DNA of 64,000 nt from positions 2,480,001 to 2,544,000 of the forward strand of contig NZ_CP043318.1 of the NCBI RefSeq assembly GCF_001984825.2. The letters are read 5' to 3'. The stretch comes from Enterobacter chengduensis (GTDB taxonomy: Bacteria > Pseudomonadota > Gammaproteobacteria > Enterobacterales > Enterobacteriaceae). The position numbers were made by a program, and so were the translations under genes. Position 1 is the stretch's first letter; each line of letters opens with the position of its first letter. Below are positions 16,810 to 25,914 of this stretch, piece after piece. The notes below the pieces were generated by a model that did no database searches, was not told the DNA's origin, and saw only the letters and a list, made by a program, of their open reading frames with translations.

Positions 16810-17979
16810 ATGACTTTACGAACGCCCGTGCAAACCCGCTCCAAGCTGCCCGATGTGGGTACCACCATTTTTACCGTTATCGGCCAGCTCTCGGCGCAGC
16901 ATAACGCCATTAACCTTTCTCAGGGCGCACCGAATTTTTCCTGTGACCCGAAGCTGATTGCGGGCGTCACCCGCGCCATGGAGGAGGGGCACAACCAGTA
17001 CGCGTCGATGACCGGTCTGCAGCCGCTCAAAGAGCGCATTGCGGATAAGATTGCCACGCTCTACGGCACGCAGTATGACCCGGCCAGCGAGGTGCTGGTG
17101 ACCGCCAGCGCCAGCGAAGGGCTCTATTCCGCCATCAGCGGGCTGGTGCATCCAGGGGATGAGGTGATCTACTTTGAGCCCTCCTTTGACAGCTACGCGC
17201 CCATTGTCCGCCTGCAGGGGGCAACGCCGGTTGCCATCAGGCTCACGGTGCCGGATTTTGCCGTCAACTGGGACGAGGTCCGCGCTGCCATCACCCCGCG
17301 CACGCGGATGATCATCATCAATACGCCGCACAACCCGAGCGGTCAGGTCTTCTCGGCCAATGACCTGCAGCAGCTGGCGGCGCTGACGCGCAGCACGGAC
17401 ATCATTATTTTGTCTGACGAAGTGTATGAGCACGTCGTTTTTGACGGTGAACCGCACCACGGGATGGCCACGCACCCGCAGCTGGCGGAGCGCAGCGTGA
17501 TTATTTCCTCTTTCGGAAAAACCTATCACGTTACCGGATGGCGAGTGGGATACTGTGTAGCGCCGGCGGTACTGATGGACGAGATTTGTAAAGTCCATCA
17601 ATTTTTAATGTTTTCTGCCGATACGCCAATGCAGCACGCGTTTGCGGAGCATATGGTCGACCCGCAAACCTGGCTGTCGCTCTCGGCGTTTTACCAGCGC
17701 AAGCGCGATCTGCTGCAAAGCCTGCTGGTCGATTCGCCGTTTACGCTGCTGCCGAGCGCCGGATCGTTCTTCATGCTGGCGGACTACGGTCAGTTCAGCG
17801 ACGAACGCGACAGCGAGCTGGTGAAGCGGCTGATCGTCGAGTACGGCGTTGCCACCATCCCGCTGTCGGCGTTTTATGCAGACGGTACGGATAATAAATT
17901 GATTCGTCTCTCTTTTGCGAAAGATGAGGCGACGTTACGGGCAGGTGCTCAGGCCCTGTGTCGGGTTAAACCACGCTGA
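16810..17979 (+). CDS. PLP-dependent aminotransferase, methionine aminotransferase YbdL-like
   Basis: The 389-residue class-I aminotransferase has the PLP lysine K237 in SSFGKTYHVTGWRVGY, N175 in NTPHNPSG, D203/Y206 in SDEVYEH and the C-terminal substrate Arg in LIRLSFAK. The N-terminus (KLPDVGTTIFTVIGQLS) is typical of YbdL-type enzymes, which transaminate methionine and aromatic amino acids with keto acids. It is cytoplasmic and probably controlled by the divergent LysR gene. A periplasmic binding protein gene follows after 22 bp, suggesting linked uptake and transamination of an amino acid. Confidence 0.91.
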   Translation: MTLRTPVQTRSKLPDVGTTIFTVIGQLSAQHNAINLSQGAPNFSCDPKLIAGVTRAMEEGHNQYASMTGLQPLKERIADKIATLYGTQYDPASEVLVTASASEGLYSAISGLVHPGDEVIYFEPSFDSYAPIVRLQGATPVAIRLTVPDFAVNWDEVRAAITPRTRMIIINTPHNPSGQVFSANDLQQLAALTRSTDIIILSDEVYEHVVFDGEPHHGMATHPQLAERSVIISSFGKTYHVTGWRVGYCVAPAVLMDEICKVHQFLMFSADTPMQHAFAEHMVDPQTWLSLSAFYQRKRDLLQSLLVDSPFTLLPSAGSFFMLADYGQFSDERDSELVKRLIVEYGVATIPLSAFYADGTDNKLIRLSFAKDEATLRAGAQALCRVKPR

Positions 17980-18001
17980 GATAAGCTCTGAGGAGTTGTT
18001 G

Positions 18002-18775
18002 ATGAAATTACGCGCGCTAGTTGTCGGCATGGGATTGCTGTGTACCTTTTCCTCCTTCGCGGCGTCCGAGCTGCGTTACGGTCTGGAAGCCGAGTATCCG
18101 CCGTTTGAAAGCCGCAATGCGGCGGGCGAACTGGAAGGGTTTGACGTGGAGCTGGGGAATGCCATCTGCAAAGCGGCAGCGCTGAAGTGCAGCTGGGTGG
18201 AAACCTCGTTTGACGCCTTGATTCCGGGGCTGGTGGCGAAGAAGTTTGACGCCATCAACTCGGCGATGAACATCACCGAGCAGCGCCGCAAGAGCATTGA
18301 TTTTACCCAGCCGATCTACCGCATTCCGTCGCAGCTGGTCGGCAAGGCCGGTACGGCGGTTGAGGCGACGCCGGAAGGGCTGAAGGGCAAAACCATTGGC
18401 GTACTGCAGGGCTCCATTCAGGAAACCTACGCGAAAGAGCACTGGGAAAAGCACGGTGTCACCGTGGTGTCTTATAAAGATCAGAATATGGCCTGGGGCG
18501 ACCTGCTGAATGGCCGTATCGACGCCTCGCTGGTGATGTCCGCGGCCGGGCAGGCAGGGTTCCTCAGCAAGCCGCAGGGTAAAGGGTTTGGCTTCATCGG
18601 TAAACCGGTGTCTGACGACACTATCCTCGGCAGCGGGATCGGTTTTGGGCTGCGTAAAGGTGACGAGGCCACCAAAAAGCAGCTTGACGCCGCAATTGAT
18701 AAAGTACGTGCCGACGGCACGATCGCTAAACTCGCTGATAAGTACTTCCCGGGTATCGATGTCAGCGTAAAATAA
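18002..18775 (+). CDS. Amino-acid-type ABC transporter periplasmic substrate-binding protein
   Basis: The 257-residue protein has a signal peptide (cleavage probably after SFA-A, about residue 20) and the family-3 solute-binding fold: RYGLEAEYPPFESRNAAGEL, ITEQRRKSIDFTQPIY and GVLQGSIQETYAKE. It resembles HisJ/ArgT-type proteins for basic amino acids. The start at 18002 follows GAGGAG. It lies in an apparent operon with the aminotransferase. No permease or ATPase gene is adjacent, so it must either share a transporter encoded elsewhere or act as a sensor. A strong terminator follows. Confidence 0.9.
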   Translation: MKLRALVVGMGLLCTFSSFAASELRYGLEAEYPPFESRNAAGELEGFDVELGNAICKAAALKCSWVETSFDALIPGLVAKKFDAINSAMNITEQRRKSIDFTQPIYRIPSQLVGKAGTAVEATPEGLKGKTIGVLQGSIQETYAKEHWEKHGVTVVSYKDQNMAWGDLLNGRIDASLVMSAAGQAGFLSKPQGKGFGFIGKPVSDDTILGSGIGFGLRKGDEATKKQLDAAIDKVRADGTIAKLADKYFPGIDVSVK

Positions 18776-18785
18776 CCACCTCCTT

Positions 18786-18820
18786 TGCCCCGGCTGTTGA
18801 TGTCCTGACGGGGCATTTTT
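18786..18820 (+). terminator. Rho-independent terminator after the solute-binding protein gene
   Basis: TGCCCCG (18786-18792) pairs with CGGGGCA (18809-18815) over a 16-nt loop and is followed by five T. It lies 10 bp downstream of the stop codon and ends the aminotransferase/binding-protein operon. Confidence 0.85.
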
Positions 18821-19017
18821 CTACACATTTTCCAGGCTTTCTTTACACCACTTTCGGGCCGTTCTGGTCGAAAGAAAATATTTCTCGGTTTGTTCATATA
18901 ATCACCGGCCAACAATTGGATTCTTAACCATTTTTGTTTAGGCTGTGCGTTCTTTCTTGCCGTCATTTCGCCGAGCGCGGAACACATTCACACGACCATA
19001 AGGACGTTTTTCCAGGC

Positions 19018-20673
19018 ATGAATCGCAGACGTTTTCTAAAAGGTTCGCTGGCAGTGGCAGCCCTGAGCGGCACCTCTGGCCTTGCTTCCCTGTTTTCCAA
19101 CGCGGCATACGCTGCCGACTCTGACATTGCTGACGGCCAGAGCCGTCGTTTTGACTTCTCCGTACTGCAATCCATGGCGCATGACCTGGCGAAAACCCCG
19201 TGGGGTGGCGCGCCGCGTCCGCTGCCGGAGACGCTGGCGACCATGACGCCGCAGGCGTATAACGCCATCCGCTACGATGAGAAGCAGTCTCTGTGGAACA
19301 ACATTGAAGGGCGTCAGCTGGACGTGCAGTTCTTCCATATGGGAATGGGGTTCCGCCGCCGCGTGCGGATGTTCTCCCTGGACCAGTCCACCTCTATGGC
19401 GCGCGAGATCCACTTCCGTCCCGAGCTGTTCAGCTACGGTGAAACCGGGGTGGATACCAAACAACTGGAAGGGCAAAGCGATCTCGGCTTTGCGGGCTTC
19501 CGCGCCTTTAAGGCACCGGAGCTGGCGCGTCGCGATATCGTCTCTTTCCTGGGCGCGAGCTATTTCCGCGCGGTGGACGACACCTATCAGTACGGCCTTT
19601 CCGCACGCGGTCTGGCGGTAGATACCTTTACCGACACGCCGGAAGAGTTCCCGGACTTTACCGCCTTCTGGTTTGAAACCGTCAAGCCCGGCGACACCAC
19701 CTTTACCGTTTATACGCTGCTCGATAGCCCGAGCATTACCGGTGCCTACAAGTTCGTGATCCACTGCGAGAAGAGCCAGGTGATTATGGAGGTGGAAAAC
19801 CATCTCTACGCGCGTAAGGACATCAAGCAGCTCGGCATCGCGCCGATGACCAGCATGTTCAGCTGCGGCAATAACGAACGCCGCATGTGCGATACCATCC
19901 ACCCGCAAATTCATGACTCCGACCGCCTGGCGATGTGGCGCGGGAACGGGGAGTGGATCTGCCGTCCGCTGAATAACCCGCAGAAGCTCCAGTTCAACGC
20001 CTATATGGATAAAAACCCGAAAGGGTTCGGCCTGCTGCAGCTCGACCGCGATTTTTCGCACTATCAGGACGTGATGGGCTGGTATAACAAACGCCCGAGC
20101 CTGTGGGTTGAGCCGCGTAACGACTGGGGGAAAGGCGCGGTTGGCCTGATGGAGATCCCGACCACCGGCGAAACGCTGGATAACGTGGTCTGCTTCTGGC
20201 AGCCGGAAAAAGCGGTGAAGGCGGGCGACGAGCTGGACTTCAAATATCGTCTGTACTGGAGCGCCATGCCGCCGGTGCGTTCCCCGCTGGCCAACGTCTT
20301 CGCCACCCGTACCGGCATGGGCGGCTTCCCGGAAGGCTGGGCACCGGGCGAAAACTATCCGAAAGTGTGGGCCCGTCGCTTTGCGATCGACTTCGTCGGC
20401 GGCGACCTGAAGGCCGCTGCGCCAAAGGGCATCGAGCCGGTGATTACGCTCTCCAGCGGTGAAGCGAAGCAGGTTGAGATCCTCTACGTTGAGCCGTTTG
20501 ACGGCTATCGCATTCTGTTTGACTGGTACCCGACCTCGGATTCAACCGAGCCGGTAGATATGCGTCTGTTCCTGCGCTGCCAGGGCGACGCCATCAGCGA
20601 AACCTGGCTGTACCAGTACTTCCCGCCCGCGCCGGATAAACGTCACTACGTTGACGACCGGATAATGCGTTAA
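19018..20673 (+). CDS. opgD: Glucan biosynthesis protein D (periplasmic, Tat-exported)
   Basis: The 551-residue protein equals E. coli OpgD (MdoD) in length and is very similar throughout, for example [34 protein letters not shown] and [20 protein letters not shown]. It has a twin-arginine signal ([15 protein letters not shown]) and a cleavage region near AAYAAD. It shapes osmoregulated periplasmic glucans; recent work on the OpgG/OpgD family indicates beta-1,2-glucanase activity. The start at 19018 is chosen because the Tat motif begins there; the longer open frame from 18934 lacks support. Confidence 0.96.
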   Translation: MNRRRFLKGSLAVAALSGTSGLASLFSNAAYAADSDIADGQSRRFDFSVLQSMAHDLAKTPWGGAPRPLPETLATMTPQAYNAIRYDEKQSLWNNIEGRQLDVQFFHMGMGFRRRVRMFSLDQSTSMAREIHFRPELFSYGETGVDTKQLEGQSDLGFAGFRAFKAPELARRDIVSFLGASYFRAVDDTYQYGLSARGLAVDTFTDTPEEFPDFTAFWFETVKPGDTTFTVYTLLDSPSITGAYKFVIHCEKSQVIMEVENHLYARKDIKQLGIAPMTSMFSCGNNERRMCDTIHPQIHDSDRLAMWRGNGEWICRPLNNPQKLQFNAYMDKNPKGFGLLQLDRDFSHYQDVMGWYNKRPSLWVEPRNDWGKGAVGLMEIPTTGETLDNVVCFWQPEKAVKAGDELDFKYRLYWSAMPPVRSPLANVFATRTGMGGFPEGWAPGENYPKVWARRFAIDFVGGDLKAAAPKGIEPVITLSSGEAKQVEILYVEPFDGYRILFDWYPTSDSTEPVDMRLFLRCQGDAISETWLYQYFPPAPDKRHYVDDRIMR

Positions 20674-20688
20674 TCCTTGTGGGATTGT

Positions 20689-20765
20689 GCCGGGTGGCGG
20701 CTGCGCCTGACCCGGCCTACTCTGGGCGCATTTGTAGGCCGGGTAAGCGTTAGCGCCACCCGGCA
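20689..20765. repeat. Pair of REP elements in opposite orientation (BIME-like)
   Basis: Two copies of a GCCGGGTGGCG...CCCGGCCTAC unit lie at 20689-20720 and 20734-20765, the second inverted. They fill the opgD-rimL spacer. The same unit recurs at about 39855, 44233 and 45287. Such REP/BIME units are typical enterobacterial extragenic repeats and can stabilise the upstream mRNA. Confidence 0.85.
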
Positions 20766-20778
20766 ATGGAGAGGCACC

Positions 20779-21318
20779 ATGTCTTCAGAAATTATCCCCG
20801 TTTCCCAGGATATCGAACTTCGCGCCGTCGAAGAGCGCTACACCGCCGAGCTGCACAATCTCGTCGTCAAAAACAGAACCTTTCTGCAAACCGCCTTTGA
20901 CTGGGCGCAGCACGTGGGCAGCGAAGAGGATACCCGCCGCAACGTGCAGGGTAACCAGATGCTGCACCAGCGCGGCTACGCCAAAATGTTTTTGATCTTT
21001 AAGGATGATGCGCTGGCTGGCGTGCTGTCTTTCAATACGATTGAACCCACCAACAAGGCTGGCTATATCGGTTACTGGCTGGATGAAGACCACCAGGGGC
21101 AGGGCATTCTCTCCCGTTCGCTGCAGGCATTTATGCGCTACTATGCCGAACGCGGTGAGATCCGCCGCTTTGTGATTAAGTGTCGGGTGGCAAATCGGCA
21201 CAGCAACAGCGTTGCTGTGCGCAATGGTTTTACCCTGGAAGGCTGCCTGCGGGAAGCGGAATACCTGAATGGCCGCTTTGATGATGTAAACATCTACGGA
21301 AAAATTTATAGCCTATAA
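20779..21318 (+). CDS. rimL: Ribosomal protein bL12 (L7/L12) serine N-acetyltransferase
   Basis: The 179-residue GNAT protein matches E. coli RimL in length, sequence type ([54 protein letters not shown]) and location between opgD and ydcK. It acetylates the N-terminal serine of L12 to give L7. The acetyl-CoA loop is QGQGIL. The start at 20779 follows GGAGAGG. Its 3' end overlaps the convergent ydcK by 6 bp. E. coli ydcH, which lies between opgD and rimL, is not present here. Confidence 0.94.
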   Translation: MSSEIIPVSQDIELRAVEERYTAELHNLVVKNRTFLQTAFDWAQHVGSEEDTRRNVQGNQMLHQRGYAKMFLIFKDDALAGVLSFNTIEPTNKAGYIGYWLDEDHQGQGILSRSLQAFMRYYAERGEIRRFVIKCRVANRHSNSVAVRNGFTLEGCLREAEYLNGRFDDVNIYGKIYSL

Positions 21319-22293
21319 CGCCCCCAGCAGCGGGGTGCGGGTGATGCGCTGGTCGCCGTTAACCACCTTTTCGCCGCGCAGGTGAATGCTCTCTCCGGCA
21401 AACGCTTCAATGACCGCATCGTCAGTGATTTCCACCCGATGCTCAATCAGCACATCGCCGCTGATCCGTGCCCGCCCCTGAATCACCACCTTATCATCCA
21501 GCATGATCGGCCCGCCGCGCAGCCACGCCTGGCCGCCAATCAGAACGTGGTGCTTGATGACACAGTTTCCTTCCACGACGGCATTCTCCGCAATCTGAGA
21601 GCTGTAGCGCACCGTCGGAATAGCATCCTCGTCAAAGCCGGCAATCACGCGGGCGTTGCCATAGACTTTTGCGCAGTCGCACACCCAGACGTTATTCAGT
21701 TCGTTACCTTCGAGAATGGCCTTGTCGAAGACTTCGGCCCGGTGCTCAACAAAGGCAAAATTGACCATCGCCTCGCCGTAGATTTGCGCCTGGTGCACAA
21801 TGCGCGACTGGCTCACCGTCGCCTTGTCGTAGATTTGCAGGATCTGTTCTTGGTCTGGCGTCAGCCCTTTGGCGGCAATGACCACGCTGTGATGCAGCAC
21901 GCGCGCCTCACCGTAAATATGGCACTCGCCCCGCACGCAGGATTGTTGAATGGTGACGTTGTCACTTATTCGCGCGCCGTGGCTGACCTCCGCCCCGTCC
22001 AGCCAGCAGCGGCCGCCGATATGGGCATCATGGCTGATGATGCACGGCAGGGTAAGACGCGCGTTGCCGGACACCGTTGCACCGGCGAACACCACGCTGT
22101 TTTCGTCGTAGATCCAGCAGCCACCGTCCTGCGAGAGCGCGCGCGCATCGTCTATCCAGCCGCCCCTGGTACCGGCCTTCACGTCGTTAAAATCCACTGT
22201 CGCGATAATCTGTCGCAGCGCCGTTGAGTGTGCCGTCTCGCCGTTTTTCCACTGCCAGATGCGCGTCTCGTCGCTAAGGCGATATTTGTTCAT
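21313..22293 (-). CDS. ydcK: YdcK, left-handed beta-helix (hexapeptide-repeat-like) protein
   Basis: The 326-residue protein equals E. coli YdcK in length and shares its position. After a short N-terminal region ([19 protein letters not shown]) nearly the whole chain is made of imperfect repeats such as [20 protein letters not shown] and [20 protein letters not shown], which indicate a parallel beta-helix like that of acyltransferases. No catalytic assignment is known. The start at 22293 is used; the upstream open frame to 22398 overlaps the divergent promoter region. Confidence 0.93.
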   Translation of the reverse strand: MNKYRLSDETRIWQWKNGETAHSTALRQIIATVDFNDVKAGTRGGWIDDARALSQDGGCWIYDENSVVFAGATVSGNARLTLPCIISHDAHIGGRCWLDGAEVSHGARISDNVTIQQSCVRGECHIYGEARVLHHSVVIAAKGLTPDQEQILQIYDKATVSQSRIVHQAQIYGEAMVNFAFVEHRAEVFDKAILEGNELNNVWVCDCAKVYGNARVIAGFDEDAIPTVRYSSQIAENAVVEGNCVIKHHVLIGGQAWLRGGPIMLDDKVVIQGRARISGDVLIEHRVEITDDAVIEAFAGESIHLRGEKVVNGDQRITRTPLLGAL

Positions 22294-22429
22294 CGTTATG
22301 TCTCTGATAAGCGTCTTAACTAAACGTAGCAAATTTTTCGGTTTTCGAACGGCTGGCAACCCGACGGTAAACGCCTTAAAATGGCATTCAGAATGCACGT
22401 TAAACTTACGCAGGATCAGGAAAAAACGA

Positions 22430-23023
22430 ATGACCGTCGATGAGAATTACTTCACAGAGAAATATGGTTTAACCCGAACCCATTCAGAGGTGCTGTACAG
22501 CGCGGAGAGGGTGAAGCCCGGTAAAACGCTGGATCTGGGCTGCGGCAACGGGCGTAACAGCCTCTTTCTGGCCGCTAACGGTTACGATGTGACCGCGTGG
22601 GACAAGAACCCAATGAGCATCGACAATATCGAGCGCATTAAGGCGGCAGAAGGGATCGATAATCTTCATACGGCGATTAAGGATCTCAATAACCTGCGCT
22701 TTGACGGCGAATACGATTTTATTCTCTCCACCGTGGTGCTGATGTTCCTTGAGCCAAATACCATCCCGGGCCTTATTGCCAACATGCAGCGGTGCACAAC
22801 GCCGGGCGGCTACAACCTGATTGTTGCCGCCATGGACACGACGGATTATCCGTCCACCGTCGGCTTCCCGTTTGCCTTCAAAACCGGTGAGCTGAGCAGC
22901 TACTATGAGGGCTGGGAGTTGCTCAAATACAACGAAGACGTTGGCGAGCTGCACCGCACCGATGAAAACGGCAACCGCATTAAGCTGCGCTTTGCCACGA
23001 TTCTGGCACGCAAGCCCGCTTAA
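22430..23023 (+). CDS. tehB: Tellurite/selenite methyltransferase TehB
   Basis: The 197-residue SAM-dependent methyltransferase has motif [12 protein letters not shown] (about residues 34-44), the acidic loop AWDKNPMS, and C-terminal [20 protein letters not shown]. Length and sequence match E. coli TehB, which methylates tellurite, selenite and selenium dioxide and gives tellurite resistance when overexpressed. The start at 22430 is chosen by comparison with TehB. In E. coli tehA precedes tehB in an operon; here only 136 bp separate ydcK and tehB, so tehA is absent from this locus. Confidence 0.94.
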   Translation: MTVDENYFTEKYGLTRTHSEVLYSAERVKPGKTLDLGCGNGRNSLFLAANGYDVTAWDKNPMSIDNIERIKAAEGIDNLHTAIKDLNNLRFDGEYDFILSTVVLMFLEPNTIPGLIANMQRCTTPGGYNLIVAAMDTTDYPSTVGFPFAFKTGELSSYYEGWELLKYNEDVGELHRTDENGNRIKLRFATILARKPA

Positions 23024-23261
23024 CGGACGGAGCCCCTTTTACGAACCGGCGCGCAAGGAGGTGACAAGGTATGAAATCGGCCCGTTTGGCACACATTTCA
23101 TCTGGAAACCGGATATAAATCAGCCGTTTTTCACTGCCCGGTATGGCTCCGGGCAGACTTTTCGCAATTTGTGCTCTCCGCATCATTTTTTGTCACAACA
23201 AACCCGCCTCTCTTTTGCTATAACTTCAAATGCATACTTGCAGATAACATGGAAAACTATC

Positions 23262-23936
23262 ATGCGTACTCAAACTTTTTTTAAAGTTGCAGCGCTTACT
23301 GGTCTATTGGCTTTGGCGGGTTGTTCTTCAAAAGTCGCCGCGCCAGAACAATACTCTGGCTTTTTAAAAGACTACTCCGGCCTGCAGCAGACGACGTCTG
23401 CGACGGGCAAGCCAACGCTGCGTTGGGTTGATCCTTCCTATAATGAAGCTAACTACGACAGTATTATCTGGACCCCGATTACCTACTATCCAACGCCAAA
23501 ACCCACCACGCAAATCGGCCAAAAAACGCTTGATGAGCTGTTGAATTACACCAATACCAAAATGAAAACGGCGATTGGTACGCGTAAGCCGATTGTGACC
23601 ACGCCGGGTAAACATAGCCTGATTTTCCGCGGTGCAATTACCGGGGTGAGTTCGCAGAAAGAGGGACTGCAGTTCTATGAAGTGGTGCCCGTTGCGCTGG
23701 TGGTTGCCGGTACGCAGATGGCAACCGGACACCGCACCATGGATACCCATCTTTACTTTGAAGGTGAGCTGATCGATGCGGCCACCAACAAACCGGTTAT
23801 GAAGGTGGTGCGTAAAGGTGAAGGTAAAGAGCTGAATAACGAAAAAACACCAATGACCTTTGCGACGCTGAAGCAGGTTGTTGATGACATGGCGACGGAC
23901 GCCACCATGTTTGATTTGAAAAAGACCGCGAAGTAA
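23262..23936 (+). CDS. ydcL: YdcL, DUF3313 outer-membrane lipoprotein
   Basis: The 224-residue protein has a lipoprotein signal peptide with lipobox LAGC (Cys21, followed by Ser-Ser, which favours outer-membrane sorting) and a DUF3313 domain covering most of the mature part. It corresponds to E. coli YdcL in length and gene order (after tehB). Its function is unknown. The 238-bp spacer 23024-23261 before it contains no other clear gene. A bidirectional terminator follows. Confidence 0.93.
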   Translation: MRTQTFFKVAALTGLLALAGCSSKVAAPEQYSGFLKDYSGLQQTTSATGKPTLRWVDPSYNEANYDSIIWTPITYYPTPKPTTQIGQKTLDELLNYTNTKMKTAIGTRKPIVTTPGKHSLIFRGAITGVSSQKEGLQFYEVVPVALVVAGTQMATGHRTMDTHLYFEGELIDAATNKPVMKVVRKGEGKELNNEKTPMTFATLKQVVDDMATDATMFDLKKTAK

Positions 23937-23939
23937 CGT

Positions 23940-23968
23940 AAAAAGGCCTGCATTGCGCAGGCCTTTTT
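23940..23968. terminator. Bidirectional Rho-independent terminator between ydcL and the EamA gene
   Basis: GGCCTGC (23945-23951) pairs with GCAGGCC (23957-23963), with five A before and five T after, so it works for both convergent genes. It begins 4 bp after the ydcL stop and ends 3 bp before the EamA-gene stop. Confidence 0.92.
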
Positions 23969-23970
23969 AT

Positions 23971-24867
23971 TCACGCCGTTCGTAAGCGCCTGAACCAGGT
24001 TTCCGGTTTGGTAAACATCACCATATTTCCTCCCAGAATCAGCGCTAATCCCACAATGCCGTTGATATGCCAGACGTAGCCTTCATATACCGTGGAGATG
24101 GAGAGCGCCACCAGCGGGAAGAGCAGCGTACTGTAGGCCGCTTTGCCCGGACCAATGCGGCCTACCAGCGTGAAGTAAGCGCCAAAAGCAATCACCGAGC
24201 CAAACACGGCCAGATAAACCAGCGCGCCGAGATAGCTCACCGTCCATTCCGGCACAAAGCTATCGCCTCTGTAAAGCGCAATGCAGCCCATGACCAGCGT
24301 GCCGTACAGCATTGCCCAGGCGTTGGTGGTCATGGTTTCCAGACCTCTGCGCTGATGACGCATGCTGATCATATTGCCCAGCGAGAAGCCGTAGGTGCCA
24401 AGCGCGGAAAGACCAATCCCGGTCAGGAGCGACGCGCTCCAGCCGCTGGCCAGCAGATCGTCCCAGAAGAGGGTGACGATCCCGACCAGGCCCAGCGCTG
24501 CCGCCGTCCAGAAACGCGCGGGCGGGCGCTGGCCGAAGAAAATAAAGCTATTAATGGCGTTGTAGAGCACGGCCATGGAGAAGATCACCGACTCCAGCCC
24601 GGTATTGATGTGCGAGGCGGCGGTGTAAAAGCACCAGAAGTTAAAGCAGAAAACGCAGCACCCCTGGAGCATGCAATAAAGGTGATCCCGCAGCGCCAGC
24701 GTGCGCAGGCGGCGCAGGGCGATTAACACCACCATCATCGTGAGGCTGGCGACGGCGAAACGCCAGAAAATAGAGACGGGCGCGGCAACGGGACCCTGCT
24801 GCAGGAAAATCGCAATCCACGTGGTTCCCCAGATGATCACCACCAGTCCGTATAATAATGCGTTCAT
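23971..24867 (-). CDS. EamA/DMT-family drug/metabolite transporter
   Basis: The 298-residue protein has ten predicted transmembrane helices in two EamA halves: MNALLYGLVVIIWGTTWIAI at the start, and a second repeat beginning near SLLTGIGLSALGTYGFSLG. The family exports amino acids or metabolites or drugs. The start at 24867 fits the first helix; the longer open frame from 25029 overlaps the divergent AraC gene's promoter. It is divergent from an AraC regulator, which probably controls it (inference from layout). The pair is inserted between ydcL and ydcO compared with E. coli K-12. Confidence 0.88.
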   Translation of the reverse strand: MNALLYGLVVIIWGTTWIAIFLQQGPVAAPVSIFWRFAVASLTMMVVLIALRRLRTLALRDHLYCMLQGCCVFCFNFWCFYTAASHINTGLESVIFSMAVLYNAINSFIFFGQRPPARFWTAAALGLVGIVTLFWDDLLASGWSASLLTGIGLSALGTYGFSLGNMISMRHQRRGLETMTTNAWAMLYGTLVMGCIALYRGDSFVPEWTVSYLGALVYLAVFGSVIAFGAYFTLVGRIGPGKAAYSTLLFPLVALSISTVYEGYVWHINGIVGLALILGGNMVMFTKPETWFRRLRTA

Positions 24868-25041
24868 ACTCTTTCTCTTCTCAAACCACGGAAGCCCGCA
24901 GTATGGCGCTGAGATTCGCAGCGGGCTTGCACCTGCTTGCGGGTGACTTGCAAAATCTTGCGCTTTTTTCTTCCACCGGGTCTGGCAACGGGAGACAACT
25001 CTTCTTAGACTGATGTTTCGAACAATCATGCGCTAACGGTT

Positions 25042-25914
25042 ATGTCACACGCTTACGATACCTTTGAAACGCTTTGCCAACAGAATGCGGTCCTGCGGGA
25101 GACCGTCTCGCTGAATTCGGGTATTCAGCTGGCAGCGTGGTACAACAAGCACGATACGATAACCGTGAAAAGTAACCACCATACCCTCAGCCTGTACGTG
25201 GCTGACGGCTACGAGAGCTACCAAAAAACGCCGGGCGGCTGGAAGAACGGCGGCGGACCGGACCGTTTCTGCCTGATGCCCAAAGAGAGCGAATCGACGT
25301 GGGATATCCGTGACGACCTGTCGTTTGTGCATCTTTACTGCACCGATGAACACCTGCGCGACGTGGGGGAAAAGATCTGGGACAAGCGGCCGCTTTCGCT
25401 GACCCTCGACGAGCGCATTTTTGGCAGCGATCCGAAGATCACCGCGCTGTATCGCCAGTTTTTATTAGGCTGCGACTGGCAGCAGCACGCCAACCAGCTC
25501 ACCCTGAGCACGGCCTCAACGCTGCTCCTGACCCATCTGCTGCAAAACTACGCTAACGTGCAGTGGAAGCTGCCGGTCGTCACCGGCGGGTTGTCGCCGT
25601 TCGTGCTGCGCAACGTGCTGGCCTTTATCGAAGAGAACCTGGGTCAGCCCCTGACGCTGGCTGAACTGGCGGCGCAGGCGGCCCTCAGCGAATATCATTT
25701 TGCCCGCATGTTCCGCCAGTCGACGGGGCTGGCACCGCATCAGTATGTGATGCAAAGACGCATGGAAAAGGCGAAAGAGATGGTGCAGCATACCTCAACG
25801 CCGCTAACGGATATCGCCCTGGCCTGCGGGTTTAACTCCGCCAGCCACTTCAGTAACCGTTTTCGCAGCGTTATGGGCCTTACGCCGTCCCAGCTGCGCG
25901 CGGCGAGCGCGTGA
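25042..25914 (+). CDS. AraC-family transcriptional regulator
   Basis: The 290-residue protein has an N-terminal cupin-like effector domain (about residues 1-170) and two C-terminal helix-turn-helix motifs: LTLAELAAQAALSEYHFARMF and LTDIALACGFNSASHFSNRF, ending in the typical G-x-T-P-S-Q-L-R tail. It is divergent from the EamA transporter gene across a 174-bp spacer and is probably its activator or repressor. Its last 111 bp overlap the convergent ydcO coding frame, an unusually long overlap. Confidence 0.9.
   Translation: MSHAYDTFETLCQQNAVLRETVSLNSGIQLAAWYNKHDTITVKSNHHTLSLYVADGYESYQKTPGGWKNGGGPDRFCLMPKESESTWDIRDDLSFVHLYCTDEHLRDVGEKIWDKRPLSLTLDERIFGSDPKITALYRQFLLGCDWQQHANQLTLSTASTLLLTHLLQNYANVQWKLPVVTGGLSPFVLRNVLAFIEENLGQPLTLAELAAQAALSEYHFARMFRQSTGLAPHQYVMQRRMEKAKEMVQHTSTPLTDIALACGFNSASHFSNRFRSVMGLTPSQLRAASA

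Noticed and set aside
18897..18902. TATAAT upstream of opgD as a -10 box
   Set aside because: No acceptable -35 element lies 16-18 bp upstream, so a promoter is not supported beyond the hexamer.
19036..20061. 341-codon open frame antisense to opgD
   Set aside because: Shadow frame; opgD matches its orthologue over its full length.
21382..22227. 281-codon open frame antisense to ydcK
   Set aside because: Shadow of the repetitive beta-helix gene, with no start signal.
21313..22293. Internal repeats of ydcK considered as a DNA tandem repeat
   Set aside because: The periodicity is at protein level (beta-helix turns), with no exact DNA repeat.
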